The notes beneath the pieces are model-generated. The model made no database searches and was not told the DNA's origin. It worked only from the letters and a program-made list of their open reading frames with translations. Positions 43,031-52,756 of a DNA stretch of 64,000 bases are shown one piece after another; within the stretch, counting starts at the first letter, position 1; each line of letters opens with the position of its first letter. The DNA comes from Vibrio sp. NTOU-M3 (GTDB lineage Bacteria; Pseudomonadota; Gammaproteobacteria; Enterobacterales; Vibrionaceae), in contig NZ_CP162100.1 in NCBI RefSeq assembly GCF_040869035.1, forward strand, positions 1,240,001-1,304,000, given 5' to 3'. The position numbers and the translations under genes are program-made.

Positions 43031-43155
43031 GACAGTTATCCTTCATAGATGTATCGATGTTTCGGTCGGCATTATATACTCAAGTCTGAAAATGTTCTCA
43101 TACATTTCGTATCTAGGGTTCATTTTCTAAACACGAGTATCTAGAGACGAATCAA

Positions 43156-43986
43156 ATGCTTGATTCGTCAGAAGCTCTGAGAGAACATTACTTAACTAGC
43201 CCACAATTTATTATGTCCATGCTACTTTCCGTGATAGACCCTCAACAACCCTTTCAACCCGAGTATCAGCCAGCGTTGGAGGATATTTTAAAGCTCCTTA
43301 GAGGGGGACTTGGAGAAAACCTTCACAGTGTTTATGTATACGGCAGTGTTGCACGGAAAAAAGCGCGGCCCGGTTTCTCCAATCTCGATATCATCGTTGT
43401 TTCAAAACGTAGTTTTAGTGATACCCGTGCGACGTTGTACAACACCATCAAGTGGCGTTTCCAAAAAAGCTATCCGCATATTACGGAAGTGGCATTTAAA
43501 ACGGTTTTGGCTCAAGAAGTCGCAAGCTTAGACAGTATCTTTTCGTGGGGGTTTTTACTTCGACATTGTGCAGTCTGTATTTATGGTGAAGATTTGTCTG
43601 AATGTTTTGGCGATTACGAGCCAAGCTGGGAAATTGCAAAACACTGGAATATGGGCGTGGAAGACTGGGTAGCGGTATACCGCCATCGTATTGCTCGCTC
43701 TGCAACGGATACGGAGCAAATTAAAGCACAGAAGATCATCGCCAAAAAACTGTTAAGAGCAAGCTATTCGTTGGTGATGTATAAAGATAAATGTTGGTAT
43801 GAAGACCCTATCGAGTGTGGTCAGCAATTTCTTCGTTATTATCCAGAAAAACAAGTCGAAATAGAACGGCTTGGTATTTTGCTTACTGGGCGAGTGATTG
43901 CGAAACGTTCCGTAGTCGGCATTTTGGATGGCTTCGGAGAGTGGCTAGTGAAGCAATATCAAAAAACTGAATTTAGAATCGGTTAG
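43156..43986 (+). CDS. nucleotidyltransferase-domain protein
   Basis: 276 residues. The N-terminal half contains a minimal nucleotidyltransferase core, 'VYVYGSVARKKARPGFSNLDIIVV', with G63-S64 and N76-x-D78. The first metal-binding Asp of the usual D-x-D is Asn here, so activity may be reduced or changed. The C-terminal half is helical, as in DUF4111 or aminoglycoside-type transferases. It stands alone; no HEPN partner is visible next to it. Substrate unknown. Confidence 0.75.
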   Translation: MLDSSEALREHYLTSPQFIMSMLLSVIDPQQPFQPEYQPALEDILKLLRGGLGENLHSVYVYGSVARKKARPGFSNLDIIVVSKRSFSDTRATLYNTIKWRFQKSYPHITEVAFKTVLAQEVASLDSIFSWGFLLRHCAVCIYGEDLSECFGDYEPSWEIAKHWNMGVEDWVAVYRHRIARSATDTEQIKAQKIIAKKLLRASYSLVMYKDKCWYEDPIECGQQFLRYYPEKQVEIERLGILLTGRVIAKRSVVGILDGFGEWLVKQYQKTEFRIG

Positions 43987-44061
43987 CGATTTTCTTTAGT
44001 CGTTTTTACTAGAGAATTCTTTTCTCCCTGTGCTAACTTTATATGAGTAGTGGGGGAAAGT

Positions 44062-46125
44062 ATGGCGGGATTACATAGGGTAGTAGCGCGATCTGACTTA
44101 GGGATAAAACTCATTTACAGCCGCTATATTGTTTCTTCTTTGAAGGCATTAAGAGAAGGGATGATATGGTTAGTCCCTTGTCTTATGATCTCTTCTTTTG
44201 CGTTATTTTTCGCCTGTGTTGGTGAGTTTCTCTATGGTTATCGAACAGAAACGGTGACCACGTTTTATGACATTCATAGCGTCATTGCTCGGTTTTTTCC
44301 CTACTTAATGACGTCGACTATTTCCTATGTTTTAGCCATGCAATGGCGTCTTCCTCGGCCACCCGTAGCGCTGCTTTCTGTGCTGTATTTAATCATTATT
44401 GGAGAAATATTACCGACAGAACAAACGGTGCTCACCTTCAATATCATCATGGCGATTCTTACGCCATTGTATGCCATTCCTTTTCTTGCCTATTTGCTGC
44501 GCTTTAATGTTTTGCAACTGACTCGTAGCGAAAGTGCTGGTCAGATTGTGAAAGAGTCTCTGAATCTTGTACTTCCGGCAATTTTGACGGCTGGTTTGGT
44601 ATTGGTGGTTAACTACTCGCTATTGATGAGCGTAACTCAGATACCAGTCCTTGAACTGATTGTTCTTGATTATGCCAATGAACCCACATGGTTTGGTGTC
44701 ATGTTTGCAGCATTCAATTCAACGCTATGGTTTTTTGGTATTCATGGGTATTACGCTTTGCTGCCAATGGTGGATTTACTGCAAGAGGCCAGTAATTTGA
44801 ATTACTCTACGGTTCTGGCCGGAGGGGCTGGTCAATATCACATGAACCTCTCTTTTATGGGGGCGTTTGTTTTTATCGGGGGGGCAGGGTCGACACTATC
44901 GCTTGTGATTGCATTGCTGTTATTTGCAAAACAAAAAAGCCTGAAGATGATTGCGCTTGCAAGTATTCCTATCGGGCTGATTAACATCAATGAAATATTG
45001 CTCTTTGGCTTACCTATCATCTTTAACCCGCGTTTGTTTATCCCTTTCTTGCTGGCGCCCATTGTGAATGTTGTTGTCGCAATGATGGCCGTTTCTTTGG
45101 AACTGGTTGCCTCACCGAGTGTTTCTGTCCCTTTTAATAGTCCAATATTGTTCAATGCTTGGATGTCGACTTCTGGAGATTGGGGGGCTGTGGTATTGCA
45201 ACTCATTAATCTCTTTTTGGGTGTGCTGATTTATTTACCGAGTGTAAGGTGCATGAATTTAGCCGATGCAAAGCATGCCATTCATTTGAGAGCGCTCGAC
45301 ACGACCTATTCACGTAGAGAAGAAGAAGCCAAAACCTTGATGGACGATCCTATTTTTCGAGCGATGCAAAAGGAACGAGAAACGCATCAAGTCGAACAAC
45401 AATTACAGCAGTTGAGCCACACGGATTTTTGTATCGAATATCAGCCTAAAGTGAACCGAGTTTCTGGAAAAACAGTTGGTTGTGAAGCATTGATTCGGGC
45501 AAAAAATGAAAAAGGATCGTTGTTGTACCCTGGGCAGTTTATGCCTTGGCTTGAAAAAGCAGGCCTGATGAAAGACGTGGATTTGTGGGTAATTAAGCAG
45601 GTAGTCAGAGATATTTCTTATATGCAAATGCAAGGGATTTATTTACCTGTCAGTGTCAATATCACGGCCGCAACTCTAAATGACAATGAGTACATGGAGC
45701 AGCTTTGCGATGCACTTGGCCAGTATGGCGAGTTTATTCAATTGGAGATCACGGAAGAGTCGCTATTGTTAGATGAAAAACAGCTAGCACTCGTTTTTAA
45801 TCAACTTCATCAACTTGGGGTTGAAATTCATATAGATGATTTCGGTACGGGTTTTTCGTCACTAAGTTATCTCAATAAATTTGAAATTGATGCAATAAAA
45901 ATTGACCGTTCATTTGTTCTCGCGTTAGAGCATGAAAAGGGGCTTAGCGTCTTTACCAGTATATTGGCTATCGCCGACAAACTTGAGTTGAACGTTGTCG
46001 TTGAAGGGGTAGAGTCACAGGAGCAGCTTCAGTATATTCCTGCTAACGATAGTATTGCTGTGCAAGGTTGGTATTACTCTAAGTCACTACCGTTAGAGAA
46101 ATTTACCCACTATGTTTTGTTTTAA
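44062..46125 (+). CDS. PTS EIIC-type membrane domain fused to an EAL phosphodiesterase
   Basis: 687 residues from the ATG at 44062 (GGGGGAAAG upstream; a GTG at 44050 lies in that site). Residues about 20-410 form the multi-spanning lactose/cellobiose-family EIIC fold ('FGIHGYYALLPMVDLL', 'GAFVFIGGAGSTLSLVIALLLFA', 'NINEILLFGLPIIFNP'). Residues about 435-685 form an EAL domain: E475-A-L, 'VNITAAT', 'LEITEESLL', 'IDDFGTGFSSLSYL' and 'VVEGVESQEQL', with all usual catalytic residues. It should hydrolyse c-di-GMP under control of a sugar seen by the membrane part. No EIIA/EIIB accompanies it. It converges with polB, sharing four bases. Confidence 0.88.
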   Translation: MAGLHRVVARSDLGIKLIYSRYIVSSLKALREGMIWLVPCLMISSFALFFACVGEFLYGYRTETVTTFYDIHSVIARFFPYLMTSTISYVLAMQWRLPRPPVALLSVLYLIIIGEILPTEQTVLTFNIIMAILTPLYAIPFLAYLLRFNVLQLTRSESAGQIVKESLNLVLPAILTAGLVLVVNYSLLMSVTQIPVLELIVLDYANEPTWFGVMFAAFNSTLWFFGIHGYYALLPMVDLLQEASNLNYSTVLAGGAGQYHMNLSFMGAFVFIGGAGSTLSLVIALLLFAKQKSLKMIALASIPIGLININEILLFGLPIIFNPRLFIPFLLAPIVNVVVAMMAVSLELVASPSVSVPFNSPILFNAWMSTSGDWGAVVLQLINLFLGVLIYLPSVRCMNLADAKHAIHLRALDTTYSRREEEAKTLMDDPIFRAMQKERETHQVEQQLQQLSHTDFCIEYQPKVNRVSGKTVGCEALIRAKNEKGSLLYPGQFMPWLEKAGLMKDVDLWVIKQVVRDISYMQMQGIYLPVSVNITAATLNDNEYMEQLCDALGQYGEFIQLEITEESLLLDEKQLALVFNQLHQLGVEIHIDDFGTGFSSLSYLNKFEIDAIKIDRSFVLALEHEKGLSVFTSILAIADKLELNVVVEGVESQEQLQYIPANDSIAVQGWYYSKSLPLEKFTHYVLF

Positions 46126-48497
46126 AACAAACCCAGTTGGGGCTCACTGAGTGCCTTAAAATCTAGCCCGATAAACGGCAAAATGGCTTCTGCTACTGGT
46201 TTGAGTTGTTTTTCAATGTAGTGCTGATAGTCAATTGGGCTTTTTTGATATTCTTTAGGCTCTGGGCCGTTTATGGTGATCACGTATTCAATGCGTCCCC
46301 GATTTTGGTATTGCAAAGGTCGTCCTAGTTGCTGGTTTATGTCATCGGCCATTCGTGCCGCACGAACCTGCGGTGGAATGTTTTTTTGATACTCATGCAG
46401 TTTTCTGCGTAATCGCTTTTGATAAATCAAAGAGTCATCATTCTGACCACTGAGTGTTGCTTCAACGAATTGACGTACGAACTCAGACGGATTCTCGTTA
46501 TGGAAAACCATGTGATATAGCGTTTGCTGAAATTGTTGGGCGAGTGGTGTCCAGTCTGTTCTGGCGCTTTCTAGTCCTTTAAATACGATCCGTTCTTGCT
46601 CCCCATCTCCCATCAAACCTGCGTAGCGTTTTTTGGAACCTGTTTCTGAACCTCGAATGGTCGGCATTAAGAATTTTTTGTAGTGAGTCTCGTATTCCAG
46701 CTCGAGTATGGAGTTCAAGTTGTATTCATCTTTGAGGTGTTTGGTCCACCATTGGTTGATGTAATCCACCAATCCGAGACCAATTTCATCGGCTTGCTGT
46801 TGTGAAAACTTACCGTTTAATGAGACGAATGTAGAGTCAGTGTCTCCGTAGATCACCTGATAGCCTTTTTCTTCAATTAACACTTTGGTTTGTTTCATGA
46901 TTTCATGACCACGCATGGTGATGCTGGACGCTAATCGAGTATCAAAGAATCGGCAACCGGAAGAGCCAAGCACACCATAAAAAGAGTTCATGATGATTTT
47001 AATCGCTTGGGAAAAGGCCTTTTCATTGTTCTTCTTAGCGATATCGCGAGCTGCCCACAATTTTTCAATCATCTCTGGCAAAAAGTGCTTTGAGCGATGA
47101 AATTGTCCACCTCGAAACCCGGGCACCGCTTGATCACTTTGCTTACCAATGTCTAATTTTAACCCCTCGATTAACCCCATCGGATCAATCAAAAATGAGC
47201 GAATGATGGAAGGATAAAGGCTTTTAAAATCAAGAACGAGCACTGAGTCATAAAGGTTTGGAATTGAATCCATAACGTAGCCACCCGGGCTAGCGATCCA
47301 ATTTTCAGGGTGCAAATTAGGCGCAACGTACCCAGCTCGGTGAATTTGCGGTAAATAAAGGTTAGTGAAGGCTGCGACAGAGCCACCAATTCGATCAAGT
47401 TCGACACCGGTGAGTTTAGAACGCTCTATCGCAAACTCAAGTAGGTGAGTATGGGCAAAAATTTTATTTACCAAAACACAGTCTTGTAGATTGTATTTGG
47501 CGAGGGAAGGCTTATCCTTCCTGAACATGGTGTTGATCTCATCCATACGATCGTGGACATTATGGATTTGTTTACCTTCACCAAGTAATTCTTGAGAAAC
47601 GGCTTCTAAGGACCAACTACGAAAATGGTAAGTCGCCGTTTTAAGCGTATCAATGCCATCCATGACGACACGGCCGGGGATGGAAATAAACGATTGTTGT
47701 GTTGTTTTGGATGTTCGAAAGTAGCTTGCTTGATTGCCGCGACCAATGTTTAGTTTAACTTTGTTCCATTCTGCTCGTTTATGCAGTAGGCGGAAATCAA
47801 AATCAATCACGTTCCAGCCAATAATGACATCAGGGTCAAATTGATTAAACCACCGCACCATCGCTTTTAGCAATGCCTCTTCGTTTTCAACCCATTCGAT
47901 GGCAGTTTCACTTGGTTCTGGTTGGCCAATCATGATCACTCTGCTATCCATTGGGCTGTCAAATCCGATGGAATACAGCACACCCTTTTCAGAACACTCG
48001 AGATCGAGAGAAACGACTTTTAATGATGGGGTAAATTTGCCTTCACGGCACTTAACATGAGAGTAGCGTGTAAAACTAAATTGTTGCTGGGTTACACCCG
48101 TAAACTCAATGCTTCCTTTGATAAATCGTTCCATTAAATAACGATCTGCCAAGCGGATATCGTGTTCTAGCGTTTGAATATCGGCTTGGCGGAGGAGATC
48201 TGAGAGAGCATTGCTGTCTTTACTTGTTTGACAGTAGCAAGCGGATAAAGGTGTTTGTGAAAAATCTTTTAAAGGCAGTTCTTTTACTGATAACTCAATA
48301 CCACCTTGCTGAGCAATTAAGGAGACGGCTTGTTGCTCGGCACTATCAATGAAAAATACTGGCTTTTCGCCACTAACTATAAGCTGGACAGGCCCATTTG
48401 CGGTAGAAACCCACAATTCAATTTGAGTGTGACCAGAAATATCACGCGATTGACGTGTTAAGAGAAAGCCTTCTTGTATGGACAATGTATGATACAC
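46122..48497 (-). CDS. polB: DNA polymerase II
   Basis: 791 residues, family B. The 3'-5' exonuclease motif 'SLDLECSEKGVLYSIGF', polymerase motif A 'VLDFKSLYPSIIRSF', motif B 'KIIMNSFYGVLGSSGCRFF' and motif C 'YGDTDSTFVSL' are all present. It acts in SOS-associated replication restart and repair. The start codon is uncertain: GTG at 48497, or TTG at 48485 that gives MSIQEGFLLTR, closer to the E. coli N-terminus. No clear LexA box is visible upstream. Confidence 0.95.
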   Translation of the reverse strand: MYHTLSIQEGFLLTRQSRDISGHTQIELWVSTANGPVQLIVSGEKPVFFIDSAEQQAVSLIAQQGGIELSVKELPLKDFSQTPLSACYCQTSKDSNALSDLLRQADIQTLEHDIRLADRYLMERFIKGSIEFTGVTQQQFSFTRYSHVKCREGKFTPSLKVVSLDLECSEKGVLYSIGFDSPMDSRVIMIGQPEPSETAIEWVENEEALLKAMVRWFNQFDPDVIIGWNVIDFDFRLLHKRAEWNKVKLNIGRGNQASYFRTSKTTQQSFISIPGRVVMDGIDTLKTATYHFRSWSLEAVSQELLGEGKQIHNVHDRMDEINTMFRKDKPSLAKYNLQDCVLVNKIFAHTHLLEFAIERSKLTGVELDRIGGSVAAFTNLYLPQIHRAGYVAPNLHPENWIASPGGYVMDSIPNLYDSVLVLDFKSLYPSIIRSFLIDPMGLIEGLKLDIGKQSDQAVPGFRGGQFHRSKHFLPEMIEKLWAARDIAKKNNEKAFSQAIKIIMNSFYGVLGSSGCRFFDTRLASSITMRGHEIMKQTKVLIEEKGYQVIYGDTDSTFVSLNGKFSQQQADEIGLGLVDYINQWWTKHLKDEYNLNSILELEYETHYKKFLMPTIRGSETGSKKRYAGLMGDGEQERIVFKGLESARTDWTPLAQQFQQTLYHMVFHNENPSEFVRQFVEATLSGQNDDSLIYQKRLRRKLHEYQKNIPPQVRAARMADDINQQLGRPLQYQNRGRIEYVITINGPEPKEYQKSPIDYQHYIEKQLKPVAEAILPFIGLDFKALSEPQLGLF

Positions 48498-48982
48498 CGA
48501 GTAGACAAAGCGCCTTAATCAGGAGCGACAAAGCCCAAATGGTATCATGGAATGGTCTCTCATGCAGTTGAGAGATGGGGTAACCCGTCTTTAGATGATG
48601 AAATAAATTTGCGTACTCTACGCATAATTGCTGCATTTTTTTACTTTAGAAAGATTACGCTATTAATCTTTACTGTGAATGTGAAAATGGCTTAATTATC
48701 CATGACTTAATGTACATGTATGCACTTTGTTCGTTTGGTGAGGAATTAAATTGACAGGGGCCATAAAGAGAGGCTAGGCTACATATCGCCTCGTAACTTG
48801 TTGATTAATGGGTTAATTACGTTTTAGCTTACAGATATAAGAATAAGTACTTGCTAAACTTTGCGTTTAGGCACATATTCAGTGTAAGCAAAAAATCGAT
48901 TTTGAGTTAAACTAGGCATCGATGCTGATATCCACTACTTTGAGTGGGTGCAGAGCCAAATAAAAAGTGTGGAGATACAAGT
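48498..48982. other. intergenic region between divergent polB and varA
   Basis: About 480 bases with no coding frame I would accept. It carries both promoters; no recognisable LexA or other operator. Confidence 0.4.
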
Positions 48983-49627
48983 TTGATAAGTGTTTTCCTT
49001 GTAGATGATCACGAGCTGGTTCGCACAGGGATACGACGTATTATTGAAGACGTCCGTGGAATGAACGTAGCAGGGGAAGCTGAAAGCGGTGAAGATGCAG
49101 TGAAATGGTGTCGTAACAATCATGTTGACGTCATTTTAATGGATATGAATATGCCAGGAATTGGTGGCTTGGAAGCGACCAAAAAGATCCTGCGATTCAA
49201 TCCTGATGTAAAAATCATTGTTTTAACTGTTCATACGGAAAATCCGTTTCCAACTAAAGTGATGCAAGCAGGTGCCGCGGGCTACCTTACTAAAGGTGCA
49301 GGGCCTGATGAAATGGTGAATGCAATTCGCGTTGTTCATAGCGGGCAGCGTTATATTTCACCTGAAATTGCGCAACAAATGGCTTTAAGTCAATTCTCAC
49401 CAGCCTCTGAGAATCCTTTTGCCGACTTGTCTGAGCGCGAACTACAAATCATGATGATGATTACCAAAGGACAGAAGGTCACTGATATTTCAGAGCAGTT
49501 AAACCTTAGCCCTAAAACGGTCAATAGTTATCGCTATAGATTGTTCAATAAGTTGGACATTAGCGGTGATGTTGAGCTAACCCACCTTGCTATTCGTCAT
49601 GGAATGTTAGATACCGAGACCCTCTAG
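48983..49627 (+). CDS. varA: response regulator VarA (UvrY/GacA)
   Basis: 214 residues starting at the TTG at 48983, chosen because GGAGATACAAG precedes it and the resulting [19 protein letters not shown] matches UvrY. Receiver domain with the phosphorylated Asp in '[13 protein letters not shown]', then a LuxR-type HTH ('[39 protein letters not shown]' region, about 145-205). With BarA/VarS it switches on the csr-type sRNAs that titrate CsrA. The stop overlaps the uvrC start by one base, as in other gammaproteobacteria. Confidence 0.95.
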   Translation: MISVFLVDDHELVRTGIRRIIEDVRGMNVAGEAESGEDAVKWCRNNHVDVILMDMNMPGIGGLEATKKILRFNPDVKIIVLTVHTENPFPTKVMQAGAAGYLTKGAGPDEMVNAIRVVHSGQRYISPEIAQQMALSQFSPASENPFADLSERELQIMMMITKGQKVTDISEQLNLSPKTVNSYRYRLFNKLDISGDVELTHLAIRHGMLDTETL

Positions 49628-51459
49628 TGATCGAAACTTTTGACTCGGTAGCCTTCTTAAAAACAGTTACTAATCAGCCCGGTGTTTATCGTATGTATAA
49701 CACCGAGGCTGTTGTCATATACGTAGGTAAGGCGAAAGACCTTAAAAAGCGTTTATCAAGTTACTTTCGAAAAAATGTCGATAGTGAAAAGACGCGGGCG
49801 CTCGTCAGCAATATTGCCAAGATTGATGTCACAGTAACTCATACTGAAACAGAAGCACTTATCCTTGAACACAATTATATTAAGCAGTATTTACCGAAAT
49901 ATAATGTGTTACTTCGTGATGATAAATCGTACCCATATATCTTTGTAAGTGGCCATCAACACCCTCGTTTATCCATGCATCGTGGCGCTAAAAAACGTAA
50001 AGGTGAGTATTTTGGCCCTTATCCAGATTCGGGAGCGGTTCGTGAGACTCTCCATCTTATTCAAAAAATCTTTCCTATTCGCCAATGTGAAGATACGGTT
50101 TATAGCAACCGTACGCGCCCTTGCCTCATGTATCAAATTGGTCGCTGTGCTGCGCCTTGTGTGAGCAGTATTATTTCTGATGAAGAGTATAATGAGATCG
50201 TTAATTACGTTCGGTTGTTCTTACAAGGAAAAGACAAGCAGGTTCTGAGTACATTAGTTGAGAACATGGAAAAAGCCAGCCAAGAACTTCGTTTTGAAGA
50301 GGCGGCGAAATTTCGTGATCAGATTCAGGCAATCAGGCGTGTCCAAGAACAGCAGTTTGTATCTGAAGACAGTATGGATGATATGGATGTGCTGGGTTTC
50401 GCCCAAGAAAATGGCATTGCATGCATTCACATTCTAATGATTCGCCAAGGTAAGGTTCTGGGTAGTCGAAGTCATTTTCCAAAAATCCCGAACAACACCT
50501 CTCGACAAGAAGTGTTTCATAGCTTTTTAAGCCAGTACTATCTCAGTCATAATGAAGCGAGAACGATCCCCACGCGGATTATTCTTAATGATGGTTTGGT
50601 TGATGACGCGTTGCCTTTGCAAGAAGCTCTAGCGGGTATTGCTGGTCGTAAAATCCACTTTCATATTGAGCCTACAGGAACAAGAGGCCGATACCTTAAG
50701 TTGTCGAATACCAATGCATTGACAGCGATTACCACCAAAATTAATCACAAAATGACGATCTCCCAGCGCTTTAAAGAACTGCAAGAGTTGATGGGATTAG
50801 AGTCTATCCAGCGTATGGAGTGTTTTGATATTTCACATACGATGGGGGAGAGTACCATTGCTTCATGCGTTGTTTTCAATCAGGAAGGGCCCGTGAAGCA
50901 GGAATATCGTCGCTACAATATTACTGGTATTCAAGGTGGTGACGATTACGCTGCTATGGGGCAGGTGTTAGAGCGACGCTACTCCAAACAATTGGATATT
51001 GAAAAAATACCCGACATTATTTTTATTGATGGTGGTAAAGGGCAGCTTAACCGTGCACATGAGATTGTTAGCCAGCATTGGATCGACTGGCCGAAACGCC
51101 CAGTTTTGATAGGTATTGCCAAAGGGGTAACGCGTAAACCTGGTTTGGAAACCTTGATTACGACGGAAGGGGACGAATTCAATCTACCTAGTGATGCGCC
51201 TGCGCTGCATTTAATGCAGCACATCCGCGACGAAAGTCACAATCATGCGATCGCAGGTCACAGAGCAAAACGTGGGAAAACACGTAGAACTAGTCCTTTA
51301 GAAGGTATCGAAGGTGTTGGTCCTAAAAGGCGTCAAGCTCTGCTGAAATACATGGGAGGCCTGCAAGAGCTCAAGCGTGCAAGTGTTGAAGAAATCGCCA
51401 AAGTTCCCGGGATAAGTCATTCTTTGGCAGAAAACATCTATCAAGCATTGAAACAATAG
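49627..51459 (+). CDS. uvrC: excinuclease ABC subunit C
   Basis: 610 residues. GIY-YIG nuclease at the N-terminus ('[25 protein letters not shown]'), UVR motif near 205-240, the RNase H-like C-terminal nuclease ('[21 protein letters not shown]', '[12 protein letters not shown]') and a terminal helix-hairpin-helix pair ('[16 protein letters not shown]'). It makes both incisions in nucleotide excision repair. GTG start within TAGTG of the varA stop. Confidence 0.97.
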   Translation: MIETFDSVAFLKTVTNQPGVYRMYNTEAVVIYVGKAKDLKKRLSSYFRKNVDSEKTRALVSNIAKIDVTVTHTETEALILEHNYIKQYLPKYNVLLRDDKSYPYIFVSGHQHPRLSMHRGAKKRKGEYFGPYPDSGAVRETLHLIQKIFPIRQCEDTVYSNRTRPCLMYQIGRCAAPCVSSIISDEEYNEIVNYVRLFLQGKDKQVLSTLVENMEKASQELRFEEAAKFRDQIQAIRRVQEQQFVSEDSMDDMDVLGFAQENGIACIHILMIRQGKVLGSRSHFPKIPNNTSRQEVFHSFLSQYYLSHNEARTIPTRIILNDGLVDDALPLQEALAGIAGRKIHFHIEPTGTRGRYLKLSNTNALTAITTKINHKMTISQRFKELQELMGLESIQRMECFDISHTMGESTIASCVVFNQEGPVKQEYRRYNITGIQGGDDYAAMGQVLERRYSKQLDIEKIPDIIFIDGGKGQLNRAHEIVSQHWIDWPKRPVLIGIAKGVTRKPGLETLITTEGDEFNLPSDAPALHLMQHIRDESHNHAIAGHRAKRGKTRRTSPLEGIEGVGPKRRQALLKYMGGLQELKRASVEEIAKVPGISHSLAENIYQALKQ

Positions 51460-51537
51460 AAAAAATCCCGCACCATAAGGCCCTGCTAAAGCTAGTTGAG
51501 TAATGCAGTTACGCAAACGATAAGAGCCTTTAAAAAT

Positions 51538-52095
51538 ATGCGTTTAAATATCCCCAACATTTTGTCTTTGTTGCGACTTTTCTTGATCCCAGTATTTGTC
51601 GTAGTGTTTTACTTACCATACTCGTGGGCGCCGTTCGCAGCAGCAATGGTTTTTTGGGTTGCGGGTTTTACCGATTGGCTCGATGGCATGCTTGCACGAA
51701 AGTTGGGGCAAACTTCTCGTTTCGGTGCATTCATTGACCCCGTCGCGGATAAAGTTCTCGTTGCGACAGCGCTAATCCTTATTACTGAGTACTACCATAA
51801 TATCTGGATTACTATTCCAGCAGTAACCATGATAGCCAGAGAAATAATCATTTCTGCATTGCGTGAGTGGATGGCCGAGATAGGTAAACGTGCCAGTGTG
51901 GCGGTTTCGTGGGTTGGTAAAGTGAAGACCTTATCTCAAATGTTTGCTCTGTGGGTGCTTATCTGGCGTTATGATGATTGGATGATATGGCTAGGTTATG
52001 CTGCACTCTATATCGCGACATTCCTGACATACTGGTCAATGGCGCAATATTTAATTGCAGCCAAAGACGATCTTCTCAACGAAGAACATCATTAA
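51538..52095 (+). CDS. pgsA: CDP-diacylglycerol-glycerol-3-phosphate 3-phosphatidyltransferase
   Basis: 185 residues from the ATG at 51538 ([18 protein letters not shown], matching the family); the frame opens earlier at 51496. Several membrane helices and the CDP-alcohol phosphotransferase signature '[28 protein letters not shown]' (D-G-x2-A-R-x8-G-x3-D-x3-D) are visible. It makes phosphatidylglycerol phosphate in the inner membrane. A terminator follows, then tRNA genes. Confidence 0.96.
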   Translation: MRLNIPNILSLLRLFLIPVFVVVFYLPYSWAPFAAAMVFWVAGFTDWLDGMLARKLGQTSRFGAFIDPVADKVLVATALILITEYYHNIWITIPAVTMIAREIIISALREWMAEIGKRASVAVSWVGKVKTLSQMFALWVLIWRYDDWMIWLGYAALYIATFLTYWSMAQYLIAAKDDLLNEEHH

Positions 52096-52120
52096 AAAAC
52101 GGGCCTCGGCCCGTTTTTTT
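52096..52120 (+). terminator. pgsA terminator
   Basis: ACGGGCC / GGCCCGT stem with seven T residues. Confidence 0.88.
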
Positions 52121-52322
52121 GTATCTGATGTAGAAAATACAATGCTATCTTCTTGAAATCCCCGTATTTACTGGTAGAAAAATCACCAAATTAGTGAGTT
52201 TTGCACGTAAAGTAGACAAACGATTCGAAAATTGAAAAATAGTGTTGACTCATTAGTTCGAATCCGTAGAATGCACTGCGTACCCAAGAGGAAACGAAGA
52301 AAAAGATTCTTCTTGAGAGTAT

Positions 52323-52396
52323 GGCGCGTTGGCAGAGTGGCTATGCAGCGGATTGCAAATCCGTGGACCTCGGTTCGACTCCGGGACGCGCCTCCA
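52323..52396 (+). tRNA. tRNA-Cys (GCA)
   Basis: 74 bases with acceptor GGCGCGT/ACGCGCC, anticodon GCA in GGATTGCAAATCC, T-loop GGTTCGACTCC and encoded CCA end. Confidence 0.95.
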
Positions 52397-52399
52397 TTT

Positions 52400-52475
52400 G
52401 CGACACTAGCTCAGTTGGTAGAGCGCAACCTTGCCAAGGTTGAGGTCACGAGTTCGAACCTCGTGTGTCGCTCCA
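52400..52475 (+). tRNA. tRNA-Gly (GCC)
   Basis: 76 bases, acceptor GCGACAC/GTGTCGC, anticodon GCC in CCTTGCCAAGG, encoded CCA. Identical to the copy at 52642. Confidence 0.95.
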
Positions 52476-52545
52476 AAAATTTGGAGATATGGCTTTTAAG
52501 CGGTATCTAAAGATGGTGTCTAACCATCGCAAAAAAGTTTTGCGT

Positions 52546-52632
52546 GCCCTGGTGGTGGAATTGGTAGACACAAGGGATTTAAAATCCCTCGGCGTTCGCG
52601 CTGTGCCGGTTCAAGTCCGGCCCGGGGCACCA
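52546..52632 (+). tRNA. tRNA-Leu (TAA)
   Basis: 87 bases with the long variable arm of a class II tRNA (CGGCGTTCGCGCTG). Acceptor GCCCTGG/CCGGGGC, anticodon TAA in GGATTTAAAATCC, encoded CCA. Confidence 0.95.
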
Positions 52633-52641
52633 TCTATTTAT

Positions 52642-52717
52642 GCGACACTAGCTCAGTTGGTAGAGCGCAACCTTGCCAAGGTTGAGGTCACGAGTTCGAA
52701 CCTCGTGTGTCGCTCCA
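52642..52717 (+). tRNA. tRNA-Gly (GCC), second copy
   Basis: 76 bases, same sequence as the first tRNA-Gly. The Cys-Gly-Leu-Gly group ends in a terminator. Confidence 0.95.
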
Positions 52718-52721
52718 GATT

Positions 52722-52751
52722 AAAGCCCTTGCAGAAATGCAAGGGCTTTTT
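52722..52751 (+). terminator. tRNA operon terminator
   Basis: AAAGCCCTTGCA / TGCAAGGGCTTTTT stem-loop. It also faces the convergent dehydrogenase gene. Confidence 0.88.
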
Positions 52752-52756
52752 CTTTT

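Noticed and set aside
43156..43986. MntA/HepT-type toxin-antitoxin pair
   Set aside because: No HEPN gene is adjacent and the protein is twice the size of MntA antitoxins.
48485..48640. LexA box for polB
   Set aside because: TGTATGATACAC at the start region lacks the CTG…CAG ends of the SOS box.
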